Shown: positions 49,055-58,099 of the stretch, one piece after another
Layout of the letters: every line of letters begins with the position of its first letter
Position numbering within the stretch: position 1 is the stretch's first letter
Origin: Mesorhizobium sp. B1-1-8
Lineage (GTDB): Bacteria > Pseudomonadota > Alphaproteobacteria > Rhizobiales > Rhizobiaceae
Assembly: GCF_006442795.2 (NCBI RefSeq)
Contig: NZ_CP083956.1
Location: forward strand, 5,433,501-5,497,500
Reading direction: 5' to 3'
DNA length: 64,000 nucleotides
Notes under the pieces: model-generated
What the model saw: the letters and a program-made list of their open reading frames with translations, nothing else
The model's database searches: none
Told to the model about the DNA's origin: nothing
Program-made: the position numbers and the translations under genes

Positions 49055-50392
49055 ATGGAACGGGTCGCATGCAATTATAGCAGGATGCATGACCGGCCCG
49101 AAAAGCATGTAAGAAGCGTCGTATCGGAACGTTTGGCCAACGGCTCGTTGATCGAGCTAATCTATAATCCGGAGCAGCGCCGCACAGCGCTGGCTCGCTG
49201 GTCAGCTGATGGCCAGATCTCGATCGAGGATCGGGCCGTGGTTGGCGCTGAAACGCTCGTACCGATCATGGCCACCAACAACCTGATCCGTCACGAAGCC
49301 GTGCTTCTGCCTTCGGCGCCGCAGGATTATGTCGACGAGTCGACTTTGCTGCGAGACATCCAAGCCTTCATCCATCGTTATGTCGATCTCACTGAGACCT
49401 TCGAAGCGATTGCAAGTCACTACGTGCTGCTCTCGTGGGTCTTCGATGCTTTCAACGAACTTCCCTATCTGCGATTTCGAGGCGACTACGGAACCGGCAA
49501 GACCAGAGCTCTGCTCATCATCGGCGCTATCGCCTACAAGCCGTTCTTCGCTTCGGGCGCCTCCACGGTGTCCCCGATCTTCCACACCCTCAACACATTC
49601 TCCGGCACGCTCGTCTTCGACGAGGCGGACTTTCGGATGAGCGACGAAAAAGCTGAACTCACCAAAATCCTCAACAATGGAAATGTTCGCGGTATGCCAG
49701 TGCTGCGCACCATCGTTAACAGCAAGCACGAATTTAATCCGGCTGCCTTCAATGTGTTCGGCCCGAAGATCGTCGCCACGCGCGGTGTCTATGATGATCG
49801 TGCGCTGGAAAGCCGCTTCATCACCGAGATCATGACCGGACGCCGGTTGCGCAGAGACATCCCGATCAACTTGCCGGACCACTGGCGAGACGAGGCGCTG
49901 AAACTCAGGAACAAGCTTCTCATGTATCGTTTCCGCAATCGCGCGAAGGTCAAGCTCGATGCTGGGCAAGTCGATCATTCACTCGAGCCACGACTGAACC
50001 AGGTTCTCGTGCCACTGCTTTCCGTCATTTCTGACAAGGCCGTTCGGCTCGATGTGCTCGACCGCGCCGGCGCCATGCAGCAGACAATGGTGTTGGACCG
50101 CGGGCTCTCCATCGAAGCTGATATCCTCGAGGCCCTCACTTCGCTCGTTTCCGACACTTCGCGGAAGGTCATCGCCGTGAAGGCGATCGCCGAGGCGGTT
50201 GCCAGCCAGCATGCCGGCGAATTCGCGCGTCCCGTCACACCAAAATATGTCGGATCACTATTACGCCGCCGCCTAAACGTCGCTGTCTATAAATCGAACG
50301 GCTCCTATGTCGTGCCGGTCAGCGAATGGCCAAAGATCAAGGAACTTTGCCGTCGCTACGGCATCGACACAGAAACGGCCCCGACAACATAA
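49055..50392 (+). CDS. Island replication-type P-loop ATPase
   Basis: The 445-residue protein has Walker A GDYGTGKTR at about 147-155, Walker B TLVFDEADF at about 188-196 and a C-terminal winged-helix-like part ([16 protein letters not shown]). The layout resembles ATPases that integrative elements use for replication or maintenance (D5/primase-helicase-like), but no primase motif is visible. ATG 49055 is used, with ATG 49085 as an alternative. I do not recognise a named family with certainty. Confidence 0.65.
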   Translation: MERVACNYSRMHDRPEKHVRSVVSERLANGSLIELIYNPEQRRTALARWSADGQISIEDRAVVGAETLVPIMATNNLIRHEAVLLPSAPQDYVDESTLLRDIQAFIHRYVDLTETFEAIASHYVLLSWVFDAFNELPYLRFRGDYGTGKTRALLIIGAIAYKPFFASGASTVSPIFHTLNTFSGTLVFDEADFRMSDEKAELTKILNNGNVRGMPVLRTIVNSKHEFNPAAFNVFGPKIVATRGVYDDRALESRFITEIMTGRRLRRDIPINLPDHWRDEALKLRNKLLMYRFRNRAKVKLDAGQVDHSLEPRLNQVLVPLLSVISDKAVRLDVLDRAGAMQQTMVLDRGLSIEADILEALTSLVSDTSRKVIAVKAIAEAVASQHAGEFARPVTPKYVGSLLRRRLNVAVYKSNGSYVVPVSEWPKIKELCRRYGIDTETAPTT

Positions 50393-50681
50393 TTGCGCGT
50401 TAGGCAGCCCTCTTCCGCGATGGGCAGCATGCCGGCGGCAGGAGACTTGGGGACTTCGGCCGGAGGTAAGCGGGTCAACGAGATTAGATCACCAATACAG
50501 GCGTTACCGGATGTAACGTCCCCAAGTCCCCTTTTTTCCTGATAAGATAGATATGAAAAGAATTCGTTGTTCTTTATGTGAACTTTGCGCACAGGCGAAT
50601 TACTACTCCTTTCACGACAGACATTCGGGACTGAAAATCAAACAAAAATCGCAAAGATTTTATCGTTTAAAAGCCAAATGT

Positions 50682-51035
50682 ATGTCCAGTAATCTGAAGA
50701 CCTATGTGCGAACTTACCGTCGCCTCCATGCTCTCACTCAAGACGAGTTGGCGCTGCTGGTGGGCCTTAAGAGTGGATCAAGTCTCTCCGGGCTTGAACG
50801 CAATGTGAAGGTGCCTTCCGCCTCACTTCTCATCTCGCTGGCGTACGTGTTTGCGGTGCCCGTTGAGGATGTCTTCCCAGCCTACTACGAACAGGTGATC
50901 CGCGGCGTGGAGAACAGGGCTGAAGCGTTGTACGAGGCTCTTCAGGGCCATCCAGGCTTGAATGCTCGCACCAAGCTTGACCTTCTCGAAGATATTATCG
51001 GCCGCGCCATGAGCGCCAAGCGCACGGAGATATGA
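50682..51035 (+). CDS. Xre-family transcriptional regulator
   Basis: The 117-residue protein has an Xre helix-turn-helix (YRRLHALTQDELALLVGLKSGSSLSGLERN), with a helical C-terminal extension. ATG 50682 starts the domain at its usual place. It overlaps the RuvC-like gene by four bases, so it may control that gene and other island functions such as excision. Confidence 0.85.
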   Translation: MSSNLKTYVRTYRRLHALTQDELALLVGLKSGSSLSGLERNVKVPSASLLISLAYVFAVPVEDVFPAYYEQVIRGVENRAEALYEALQGHPGLNARTKLDLLEDIIGRAMSAKRTEI

Positions 51036-51562
51036 CGGGGCGACGGCGCTACAACTTGCTGCTCGCGGTTTCCTTGACCCCCAGAGGCTATGGCTGGGTG
51101 CTCTTCGAAGGTCCGCATTCGCCAGTAGATTGGGGAGTAAGCGCCACTGGTAGAGCTGATCGGTCTAGCCGGTCCACCGTTGGAGTGATGAAAATAATCG
51201 AACGCTTCAGCCCCGACGCCGTGATACTCGAGGAAATGGAGATGGCTGACTCGTGTCGATCTCCGCGCTTGCGGACCATCAATGGCTATCTTGCCGCATA
51301 CATCGAGGGTTACGGCTTGCCGCTGTACCGCTACTCGCCAACCCAAGTGCGCACGACTTTTTCATATTTACCACAGGTGACCAAGGGCGCAATCGCGGTC
51401 GAGATCGCCCGCCTCACTCCAGCCTTTCTGCGGTTGGTGCCGCGGCGCCGGCGCGCATGGATGAGCGAGAGCGCGCGGATGGGATTATTTGACGCTGCCA
51501 GCTTGGTGATAACGCACTACCGTGTCGAACTTGGAGGCCAGGACCTACAACCAACTCCTTGA
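51032..51562 (+). CDS. RuvC-like nuclease-fold protein
   Basis: The 176-residue protein shows a RuvC/RNase H-fold pattern: an N-terminal strand with AVSLTPRGYGWVLF, a central acidic VILEEMEM and a late DAASLVITHY. This matches Holliday-junction resolvase-like proteins. The canonical first aspartate is not clear, so catalysis is uncertain. Coupled with the Xre gene (ATGA); probably processes recombination or replication intermediates of the island. Confidence 0.7.
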   Translation: MTGRRRYNLLLAVSLTPRGYGWVLFEGPHSPVDWGVSATGRADRSSRSTVGVMKIIERFSPDAVILEEMEMADSCRSPRLRTINGYLAAYIEGYGLPLYRYSPTQVRTTFSYLPQVTKGAIAVEIARLTPAFLRLVPRRRRAWMSESARMGLFDAASLVITHYRVELGGQDLQPTP

Positions 51563-51661
51563 CGATACCGCAGAAACCCTAGCCCCATCAGCACTCGATT
51601 TGAACCATTGGCGAATTTCGGACACCGTGCGCCAGCCTGCCGGCACTCATACCATGACCGA

Positions 51662-51877
51662 ATGACGGACCTAGCATTGGCGAACCAGAAGATCATCTTG
51701 GCATTGTACCGCGAGATCTATCCATGTTGGTCCGAGGAAGAGATTGAAGAATTGCGGGACTGCAATCGGCGCCTCCTTACGCTTGCTATGAAACAGATTG
51801 ATCGGCTGAAGCGGGAGGGGCGATGGCCGACCGATGGAGGTGACGAGATTCGCGTAAAAAGCGAACAAACCGTATGA
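51662..51877 (+). CDS. Small hypothetical protein before the recombinase
   Basis: 71 residues from ATG 51662 (MTDLALANQKIILALYREIYP), helical and charged. It ends 18 bp before the recombinase start and is probably co-transcribed. A recombination directionality factor is possible by position only. Confidence 0.5.
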   Translation: MTDLALANQKIILALYREIYPCWSEEEIEELRDCNRRLLTLAMKQIDRLKREGRWPTDGGDEIRVKSEQTV

Positions 51878-51895
51878 TTGTGCAGTCAGCTTCAC

Positions 51896-53473
51896 ATGCA
51901 AACTTGCTTTGCCTACATAAGGGTTTCGACCGTCAAACAAGGCACGCGGGGAGTTTCGCTCCAGGAGCAACGCTCCGCGATTGAAGCATACTCTCTTCGG
52001 AACCAAATCAACATTCAGGAATGGTTCGAGGAGCGGGAGACAGCCGCCAAGCGTGGGCGTCCCGTATTCACGAAGATGCTTGGGCGCCTAGACCGGGGGG
52101 AGGCATCGGGAGTCGTCATTCACAAGATCGATCGAAGCGCACGCAATTTGCGCGATTGGGCAGACCTTGGGGAGCTCATCGATAAGGGAGTCCAAGTGTA
52201 CTTCGCCACCGAGAGCTTGGACCTGGCATCGCGCGGCGGACGTCTCTCAGCAGACATTCAAGCTGTGGTCGCAGCCGACTATATCCGGAATCTACGCGAG
52301 GAAACGCGAAAGGGCTTTTATGGGCGACTGAAACAAGGGCTTTACCCGCTGCAAGCGCCGCTGGGTTACCTCGACACTGGCAAAGGAAAGCCGAAGGCCG
52401 TCGATCCTGTGAGGGCTCCGCTAATTAAGCGAGCTTTCGAGCTTTACGCAAGCGGAACGCACACGTTGCAAAGTCTCCGGAAGGAACTGAAATCACTAGG
52501 CCTCGTGAACAAGGGCGGGAAACCTCTGACGCTCGGTACACTGTCGCATTTGCTCAACAATTCCTTCTATGCCGGGCTCATCCGGTTACGAAGCAAAGGG
52601 GATACATTTCAGGGGGTTCACGAGCCGCTTATCTCCATGCATCTGTTTTTAGAGGTAGCAGACATTCTCCACGGCCGCGCCCCGAAGCGAAAGTATAAGC
52701 ATGACATGGCATTTAGGAGGATTATCACATGCCGCACCTGTGGCGGACACCTAACGGGCGAGCGGCAAAAGGGGCGCGTCTACTATAGGTGCCATGGAGA
52801 CGAATGCAAAGGGACGTCAGTCCGCGAAGACGACGTAGAGGTCTCCGTGAGGGAGGCGTTGAACGCGATCGAAATTACCACGGAGGAGCATTCTCTGCTT
52901 TTGACTGAATGTACCGATCTTAGGTCTGTACAGATGCAGCGCCACTCCGATCTACTTCAAACGCTGGATGCCCGGATCCAAGCCACAAAGGTACGGCTGG
53001 ATCGCTTGGTGGATGCCTTGCTAGACGGGCTGATTGACAGGCAAACCGCACTATCTCGCCGTGAGTCGCTGCTTTCGGAGCTAATTGAGATTGAGCAACA
53101 GCGGGCGCGTTTGGCCGGGAATCCAGAGCAAGGCTTCGCCGAAGTCGTTACCCTGCTCGAACATTCAAAACTGGCTCTACATCAATATGAAATCGGCACT
53201 CGGGCGGAGAAACGGGAGGTTCTGAAGATCGTGACTTCGAACCTAAAACTAGTCGAAAAAAACGTTGTGGTTGAGCTACGAAATCCATTTCGCCTGATTG
53301 CCGAGCACCGAAAAGTCGACCGATGTGACCCCTCATGTGGCACGGTTCGAACCGCACTTGTACACAAACTGTTCGACCTCATTTCGGAAGAGCGCAAGCT
53401 AGTCGCCGCAAACGACAACGCTCAGCTTAACCCTGGGATGGAGGTTGATGAAGGGGGTAAGATTGGACCGTAG
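51896..53473 (+). CDS. Large serine recombinase
   Basis: The 525-residue integrase has the resolvase domain with nucleophile Ser11 (YIRVSTVKQG), the KIDRSARNLRDW block, a recombinase domain (PVRAPLIKRAFELYASGTHT), a zinc ribbon (CRTCGG...CHGDEC) and a coiled coil (about 350-420). It probably integrates and excises the island. ATG 51896 places Ser11 as usual; TTG 51878 is a longer option. Large serine recombinases do not usually use tRNA sites, so the link with tRNA-Phe is uncertain. Confidence 0.93.
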   Translation: MQTCFAYIRVSTVKQGTRGVSLQEQRSAIEAYSLRNQINIQEWFEERETAAKRGRPVFTKMLGRLDRGEASGVVIHKIDRSARNLRDWADLGELIDKGVQVYFATESLDLASRGGRLSADIQAVVAADYIRNLREETRKGFYGRLKQGLYPLQAPLGYLDTGKGKPKAVDPVRAPLIKRAFELYASGTHTLQSLRKELKSLGLVNKGGKPLTLGTLSHLLNNSFYAGLIRLRSKGDTFQGVHEPLISMHLFLEVADILHGRAPKRKYKHDMAFRRIITCRTCGGHLTGERQKGRVYYRCHGDECKGTSVREDDVEVSVREALNAIEITTEEHSLLLTECTDLRSVQMQRHSDLLQTLDARIQATKVRLDRLVDALLDGLIDRQTALSRRESLLSELIEIEQQRARLAGNPEQGFAEVVTLLEHSKLALHQYEIGTRAEKREVLKIVTSNLKLVEKNVVVELRNPFRLIAEHRKVDRCDPSCGTVRTALVHKLFDLISEERKLVAANDNAQLNPGMEVDEGGKIGP

Positions 53474-53478
53474 GGAAA

Positions 53479-53796
53479 CTATGCTGCCAAGTCTGCCGAC
53501 AGTTCCCGCAGATCGACGAATCGCTCTCTGATCCAGATCGCCAGTTCCGTCTTGATGGTGGGGAAATCCAGGGATGGAGTGTTTGCAAGCCAGAGCGCCT
53601 TCTCCGTGAGTTCATCTGGCTTCAGCTGTAGCAGCTTCCCGTTGATACCCAGGAACACCAGCAGGCACAGAGTGGACATGCGCTTGTTGCCGTTGAGAAA
53701 GATCTGGCGCTTGTTGATTGAATAGAAAAGAAACGCGGCCTTCTCCTCTAGGCTTTCGTACAAGTCCCTCCCTCCAAGCGCCTGTTGCGGCGCCAT
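53479..53796 (-). pseudogene. Doc-type death-on-curing toxin, N-terminally broken
   Basis: The 105-residue frame begins at MAPQQALGGRDLYESLEEKAA, inside the usual Doc/Fic sequence, and keeps the active-site block IFLNGNKRM (canonical HPFxDGNKR). Related codons continue upstream of the ATG to about 53.84 kb without a start, where a fragment of another gene begins. The usual Fic His is replaced (RQIFLNGNKR), and the antitoxin gene is absent, so this looks like a remnant. Confidence 0.65.
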
Positions 53797-53801
53797 GATG
53801 A

Positions 53802-54032
53802 GTGAATCAATGTCACCCTCTCTGGCATGAGATAGCGGTGGTACCGGCCATCGACACGATGGTCAAAGCGATCGTTGCGTTAGAGATCGAGGTCACCAGC
53901 ATGGTCGGAAAATCTAAGCTGAGTCAGAACAAAGACGTGCGTGATATCCGTAGCGCCGGGGAGGCGCTCATCAGCGGAGCAGAGAATGGCGTTGGTCAGG
54001 CAATGCTTTGGGCTGCGTCCCAAAAAAGCTAG
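53802..54032 (+). pseudogene. PaiB/FMN-binding regulator, C-terminal fragment
   Basis: The 76-residue frame carries the end of a PaiB-family protein: DTMVKAIVALEIEVTSMVGKSKLSQNKDVRD. The N-terminal flavin-binding three quarters are missing. It overlaps the broken Doc end on the other strand, so both are likely debris at a recombination junction. Confidence 0.65.
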
Positions 54033-54261
54033 GCACGTCCGCGGTTATCTTCCCCAGCAAACAAAATCTATCCCCGAACCGCGTCCCGGCGGCTTTGGAC
54101 CGGGAGCGGTCGGTCGGCTTCAGCCCCGTTGCATCAACAGCGGAAATCAGATCCGCTTCTGGGCGATCGTCCCCAACCGCCGGATCAAGACATTCGCTTG
54201 GCGACCATCTCAGCACAAGCTACTGATTGGCATCGAAGCGCATTGGAGTTTGTGGCAACAA
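54033..54261. other. Intergenic, no credible gene
   Basis: The segment between the PaiB fragment and dGTPase is open in one or two frames but codes for nothing recognisable; the dGTPase frame also runs through it, though the family start is at 54262. It may hold debris of an older insertion. Confidence 0.5.
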
Positions 54262-55605
54262 ATGGAATGGGAAAAACTGCTGTGTAACGAACGACTTGGC
54301 GACAAAGACTACGAGCCTAAGCCGAACCGGTCGATCTTCGTTCAGGATCATGACCGGATCGTCTTCTCGGCTCCATTCCGGCGATTAGCCAACAAGACCC
54401 AAGTGCAGCCTCTCTACGAGCACGATCATGTCCATCACCGTTTGATCCATTCCGTTGAAGTCAGCAGCGTCGGACGATCGTTGGCAATGCGAATCGGTAA
54501 CTGGCTAGAGGAGACGCATCGGATCGCCAGCGGAGAGTCGAACAGCTTGGCGAACATCGTTCAGGCGGCGTGCGTCGCCCACGATATCGGTAACCCTCCT
54601 TTTGGTCACTCAGGCGAAGCGGCGATGGGCGACTGGTTCGCCGAGAAATTCGACGATGCCAAAGGTGTCATGGGCGAGATCGACGAGCGGCACCGCTCGG
54701 AGTTCATAGACTTCGAAGGAAATGCGCAAGGATTTCGCATAGTTACTCGTCTCGAAATGTACCGCAACGAGGGCGGCATGCGACTCTCGAAGGCAACGTT
54801 GGGCGCGTTCACGAAGTACCCTGTCACTTCTGCCGCCCGCCAGAGCATCGTCGGCAAGGGAACTGCGTCATATGTCGGCCTCAAGAAGTTTGGCGTCTTC
54901 CGTTCCGAGATCGAGCTGTTCAAGGAAGCAGCTGATTCGCTGGGCCTGCCGCAGGAAGCGCACCAAGCCGGGAATTGGTGGCGGCGCCATCCCTTGGTCT
55001 TCATCGTGGAGGCCGCAGACGATATTTGCTACAACATCGTCGATCTTGAGGATGCGTTCACGACCGGTGAACTCCCATTCGAGACGGTCAAGAACCTGCT
55101 GCATGAGGCCGCGAACAATCCCAACCGCGACGTGAGCAGCCTTAGCCAAGCCGAGCACATCGCATTGCTGCGGGCATTGAGCATCGGGAGCGCTGTCGAG
55201 AGCTGTGTCGAGGCCTTCATGGCCAACTATGACGCCATCATAACCGGCACGTTCTCTGCTTCCTTGACCGATGCCGGCCCCATGGCTTCCATCTTCGCCA
55301 AGATGAAAGCCCTTTCTCGGGACCAGGTCTTCACCGCCCGGAGAAAAACCGAACTGGAAGTGTCTGGTCGGCGCGTGATTGGCAATGTGATGTCAGGTGT
55401 GCTTCCCGTATTCGAGGATCTTGCTAGGGCCAAGTGGGATCAGGAACAGCTCTCTGGACACAACCGGCAACTCGTCAGAGCCCTCGATCTAGATTTGCGG
55501 AGCGTAGCGGATGCCGAACAAGCGCTACACGCTCTTGCAGACTTCACGTCGGGCATGACCGATCGATATGCTGTGCGGATCGCCAGGATGCTTACCGGCA
55601 TCTAG
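54262..55605 (+). CDS. dgt: dGTPase-family dNTP triphosphohydrolase
   Basis: The 447-residue HD-superfamily enzyme starts MEWEKLLCNERLGDK and has the metal-binding set HHRLIHS (His63), HDIGNPPFGH (His107, Asp108) and AADDICYN. It hydrolyses dGTP (and often other dNTPs) to nucleoside and triphosphate. Some members act against phage by draining dNTPs. It starts a group of nucleotide-related genes. ATG 54262 is the family-like start. Confidence 0.9.
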   Translation: MEWEKLLCNERLGDKDYEPKPNRSIFVQDHDRIVFSAPFRRLANKTQVQPLYEHDHVHHRLIHSVEVSSVGRSLAMRIGNWLEETHRIASGESNSLANIVQAACVAHDIGNPPFGHSGEAAMGDWFAEKFDDAKGVMGEIDERHRSEFIDFEGNAQGFRIVTRLEMYRNEGGMRLSKATLGAFTKYPVTSAARQSIVGKGTASYVGLKKFGVFRSEIELFKEAADSLGLPQEAHQAGNWWRRHPLVFIVEAADDICYNIVDLEDAFTTGELPFETVKNLLHEAANNPNRDVSSLSQAEHIALLRALSIGSAVESCVEAFMANYDAIITGTFSASLTDAGPMASIFAKMKALSRDQVFTARRKTELEVSGRRVIGNVMSGVLPVFEDLARAKWDQEQLSGHNRQLVRALDLDLRSVADAEQALHALADFTSGMTDRYAVRIARMLTGI

Positions 55606-55651
55606 GTGATACGTGCAGGTAGGGGCTACTCAAATCAGTCCGCGAATTGAA

Positions 55652-55679
55652 TGAAAAGAGCCCCCTGCAGGAGGGGGCT
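55652..55679 (-). terminator. Terminator between dgt and the DUF932 gene
   Basis: AGCCCCC/GGGGGCT form a 7-bp G/C stem with a 7-base loop; on the minus strand it is followed by CTTTTCATT. It lies 18 bp beyond the end of the leftward DUF932 gene and may serve both strands. Confidence 0.65.
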
Positions 55680-55696
55680 GAATTGCTGTGATAGTT

Positions 55697-56410
55697 TCAG
55701 TCGCTTAAGCAAACCGCCTCCACAATCCGGTGAAGGCGGGGTGTGAGATCGCTGTTTTCGATCACTCTCCCAGTGAGAGCAAAGGTGGCGGCATTGAACA
55801 ACCGCCAAACAGTCTCACCTCCCCAATCATGGGCTGGCCGCACAAATTGCTCGTGCACGTCGGCGATCTTGGTGACCGAGATTATCCCTTGGCGGTACAA
55901 CGACATGATCGTGTGATCCGCCTTGGCCTGGTCGATCTGCGTGTGTTTGTACAACGCAATCTTCCGCGCCTGCTCTTCGCGCCTAACGGCGAGCGGTTCG
56001 ATGATTTCGCCGATAAGGCCCGGCAGATCGTGTTTGGCCTTCGCGGTGTGCTTGCGCTTGATCGTGTAGTCGCCCGAGAAAGCCATGTTGTCGCAAATGA
56101 AGACACGACTTCCGAACGCGATACCAATCGGGAAGCTTTTATCGTGGCTGTTGCGCAAGCCAATCGTGTCTGCGTAGTCGCCGTAGGGGCTACGCAGAGT
56201 CATAACTCCGAAGAAGCGCATGCCGTCTTCCGTTACTCCAAAGTGCCGCTCCATCACTTCGTGTCCGAAATACGATAGACTGTAGGCCGCGAGATCGACC
56301 ACGCGATGGTGCGGTATCGGCACGTGGGTGTCTGTAGCAGGTGGTGTCGAGAGCGTGCGCAAGCCGTCATATTCTATCGGCACAGCGCCGGCATGTATCA
56401 TGAGGGACAT
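55697..56410 (-). CDS. DUF932 family protein
   Basis: The 237-residue protein has the DUF932 pattern (MRFFGVMTLRSPYGDYADTIGLRNSHDKSFPIGIAFGSRVFICDNMAFSGDY). DUF932 proteins occur on plasmids, phages and ICEs, with no settled role. ATG 56410 has an AAGGAG site. Confidence 0.8.
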   Translation of the reverse strand: MSLMIHAGAVPIEYDGLRTLSTPPATDTHVPIPHHRVVDLAAYSLSYFGHEVMERHFGVTEDGMRFFGVMTLRSPYGDYADTIGLRNSHDKSFPIGIAFGSRVFICDNMAFSGDYTIKRKHTAKAKHDLPGLIGEIIEPLAVRREEQARKIALYKHTQIDQAKADHTIMSLYRQGIISVTKIADVHEQFVRPAHDWGGETVWRLFNAATFALTGRVIENSDLTPRLHRIVEAVCLSD

Positions 56411-56531
56411 TGAAAGAACTCCTTGGTTGCGGTGGTTACTATGACCATCGTAGCCAAGTCCCTGAGGACGTAACGGTGTATTAAATAGCCTATTCGACAA
56501 GTCTATACACTTCGACTTATTGTTCCATCGT

Positions 56532-57476
56532 TCAGCGCCGCTGATCGAGGCCTTCGGCTTTGGCCAATTGAGATTTAAGCTTGTTGTAGGTCTCGAGCGT
56601 GTGGCGAGCATTGGGCTCTAAATCGAGTTCCTTCAAAGCTTCGCTCGATGGAAGCCAAACGAACTCTTCGGCCTCTTCGTTGAGACGCACGCGGCGCTCT
56701 TCCACGGTCACGACATTGTCCACAAAGATGTGCTGAACACCGGGACGGTAGTAGCGGGTGTCCGCTATCTGATCGAAGGTGGCTATGTGGTGCCCGATTG
56801 CGCCAACGAGGCCGGTTTCCTCTTCAACTTCGCGCAGTAGGGTCTCACTCAAGCGTTCGTTTCTCCGCACCCTGCCACCTACGATCGAGTAACGTCCACC
56901 CCACTTGTGCGTGCGGACGAGAAGTACCTCATTGGTCCCAACGTGTTCGACGATGGCGCCGGCCGCTACGATAGATCCTGGGACCATGAGCGACTCCCAC
57001 ATCTTGTGGAGCAGCCGCTCATTTCCCCGCACCCGCGGTGCTGGCACCTTGCCGTACCACTTGACGTACTCTGCCAACGCATCGGGTTTCCAGACCGCGT
57101 TCCCGTGCACGTATGCGGGATGATCAATGAGCGGGTCGGAAAAGAAGCATCTGGTGTTCGTGATTTGCGCGATCCCAAGCTCGTAGGATGCGCTCCTTCC
57201 CATGTATCCGCTCGGATTTACGAAGTAGCTGAACCCCTGGTCCCCCAGCCGCTTTAGCTGGCCAAGGTAGACCAGCTCGATTGCCCGGGGATCGAGGTGC
57301 CCGTTCTCCGTGAAGTAAGCGAAACCATTTTTGACGGCAGTGATTTGTGTCGCACTTGGCGCAACCACTTCAATCCCCGCTTTTAGGAAGGCCTCATGAG
57401 CTTCTTGGATAATGTCAAAATGCTTGTTGAAACTGCCATGCAGGACGCATCTGATTGTAGTCGGAGGATTGCCCAC
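56532..57476 (-). CDS. NDT-like domain fused to Nudix hydrolase
   Basis: The 314-residue protein joins a nucleoside 2-deoxyribosyltransferase-like N-terminal domain (VLHGSFNKHFDIIQEAHEAF, then NPSGYMGRSASYELGIA) to a Nudix domain at about 165-290 with the full box GRVRRNERLSETLLREVEEETGL. Nudix enzymes cleave NDP-X compounds. The N-terminal domain resembles the next gene's product. The fusion suggests sensing or cleaning of altered nucleotides. Confidence 0.82.
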   Translation of the reverse strand: MGNPPTTIRCVLHGSFNKHFDIIQEAHEAFLKAGIEVVAPSATQITAVKNGFAYFTENGHLDPRAIELVYLGQLKRLGDQGFSYFVNPSGYMGRSASYELGIAQITNTRCFFSDPLIDHPAYVHGNAVWKPDALAEYVKWYGKVPAPRVRGNERLLHKMWESLMVPGSIVAAGAIVEHVGTNEVLLVRTHKWGGRYSIVGGRVRRNERLSETLLREVEEETGLVGAIGHHIATFDQIADTRYYRPGVQHIFVDNVVTVEERRVRLNEEAEEFVWLPSSEALKELDLEPNARHTLETYNKLKSQLAKAEGLDQRR

Positions 57477-57638
57477 CTTTTGATTATAATCTGTCGCCGG
57501 CGCCGGTGATGCTGAAAGCCAGAGTTATCCACCGGGCTGCACGGGTGTGACTGGGGCTTGTTCTTCTTGAGATCGTCGTCCTCCTTTGGCGATCTCCCAG
57601 GACCTGAAGCGATCCGCCGAAACTGGAGACTGTAGCGA

Positions 57639-58088
57639 ATGATCCCACCCGAGCCGATTGACGACCAATCGGAGGTCAGTCCGAAGAGAAACCTGAAAGT
57701 GGTTGTGTCAGGTAGTTTTCATCGCCACATGCCGGCCATTCGAGAGGCCATTAAACATCTGCAGTCGATGGGGGTTGAGGTGCTTTCGCCGAGCGATTCC
57801 GAAGGCGTAGATAGCGCCAACGATTTCGTGTTTTTAGCAGGTGACACCGTACGCTCGATTAAAGCTATCGAAGATCGCCACCTGGAGTGTATTCGAGCGG
57901 CCGATTTCCTTTGGGTGGTATGCCCCGACGGCTACACTGGGTCATCGACTTGCCTGGAGATCGGTGCGGCAATTGGGTTTGGCGTACCCGTTTTTGCGGC
58001 TACCGCCGCTGAAGACACGACCATCTCGCAGTATGTAACGGAGGCAATGAATGTCGCTGACGCAGTGTCTCGCATCCGGAAGGTCTGA
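57639..58088 (+). CDS. Nucleoside 2-deoxyribosyltransferase-like protein
   Basis: The 149-residue protein has an NDT-like Rossmann fold (VVSGSFHRHMPAIREAIKHLQSMGVEVLSPSD, then FLWVVCPDGYTGSSTCLEIGAAIGFGVPVFA). The Glu of CLEIG matches the catalytic Glu of the family. It is paralogous to the N-terminal half of the Nudix fusion and diverges from it, with a 162-bp gap between starts. Confidence 0.78.
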   Translation: MIPPEPIDDQSEVSPKRNLKVVVSGSFHRHMPAIREAIKHLQSMGVEVLSPSDSEGVDSANDFVFLAGDTVRSIKAIEDRHLECIRAADFLWVVCPDGYTGSSTCLEIGAAIGFGVPVFAATAAEDTTISQYVTEAMNVADAVSRIRKV

Positions 58089-58099
58089 GGAGCCGGATT

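Larger units (their letters stand above)
30038..53473. mobile_element. Genomic island with phosphorothioate-type defence cargo (right end uncertain)
   Basis: From the 3' end of tRNA-Phe the genes are no longer core: DUF982, small unknowns, a defence locus, a DNA-transfer ATPase, ParB, a replication-type ATPase and a large serine recombinase at 51896-53473. Base composition is visibly less GC-rich than in 18.7-29.8 kb. I place the provisional right end at the recombinase because broken gene pieces (Doc, PaiB) follow. I did not find a second copy of the tRNA 3' end, so the attachment site and exact limits remain inferred. Confidence 0.65.

Noticed and set aside
53941..54261. N-terminal extension of dGTPase
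   Set aside because: The frame is open, but the sequence before ATG 54262 shows no family similarity and overlaps the PaiB fragment.
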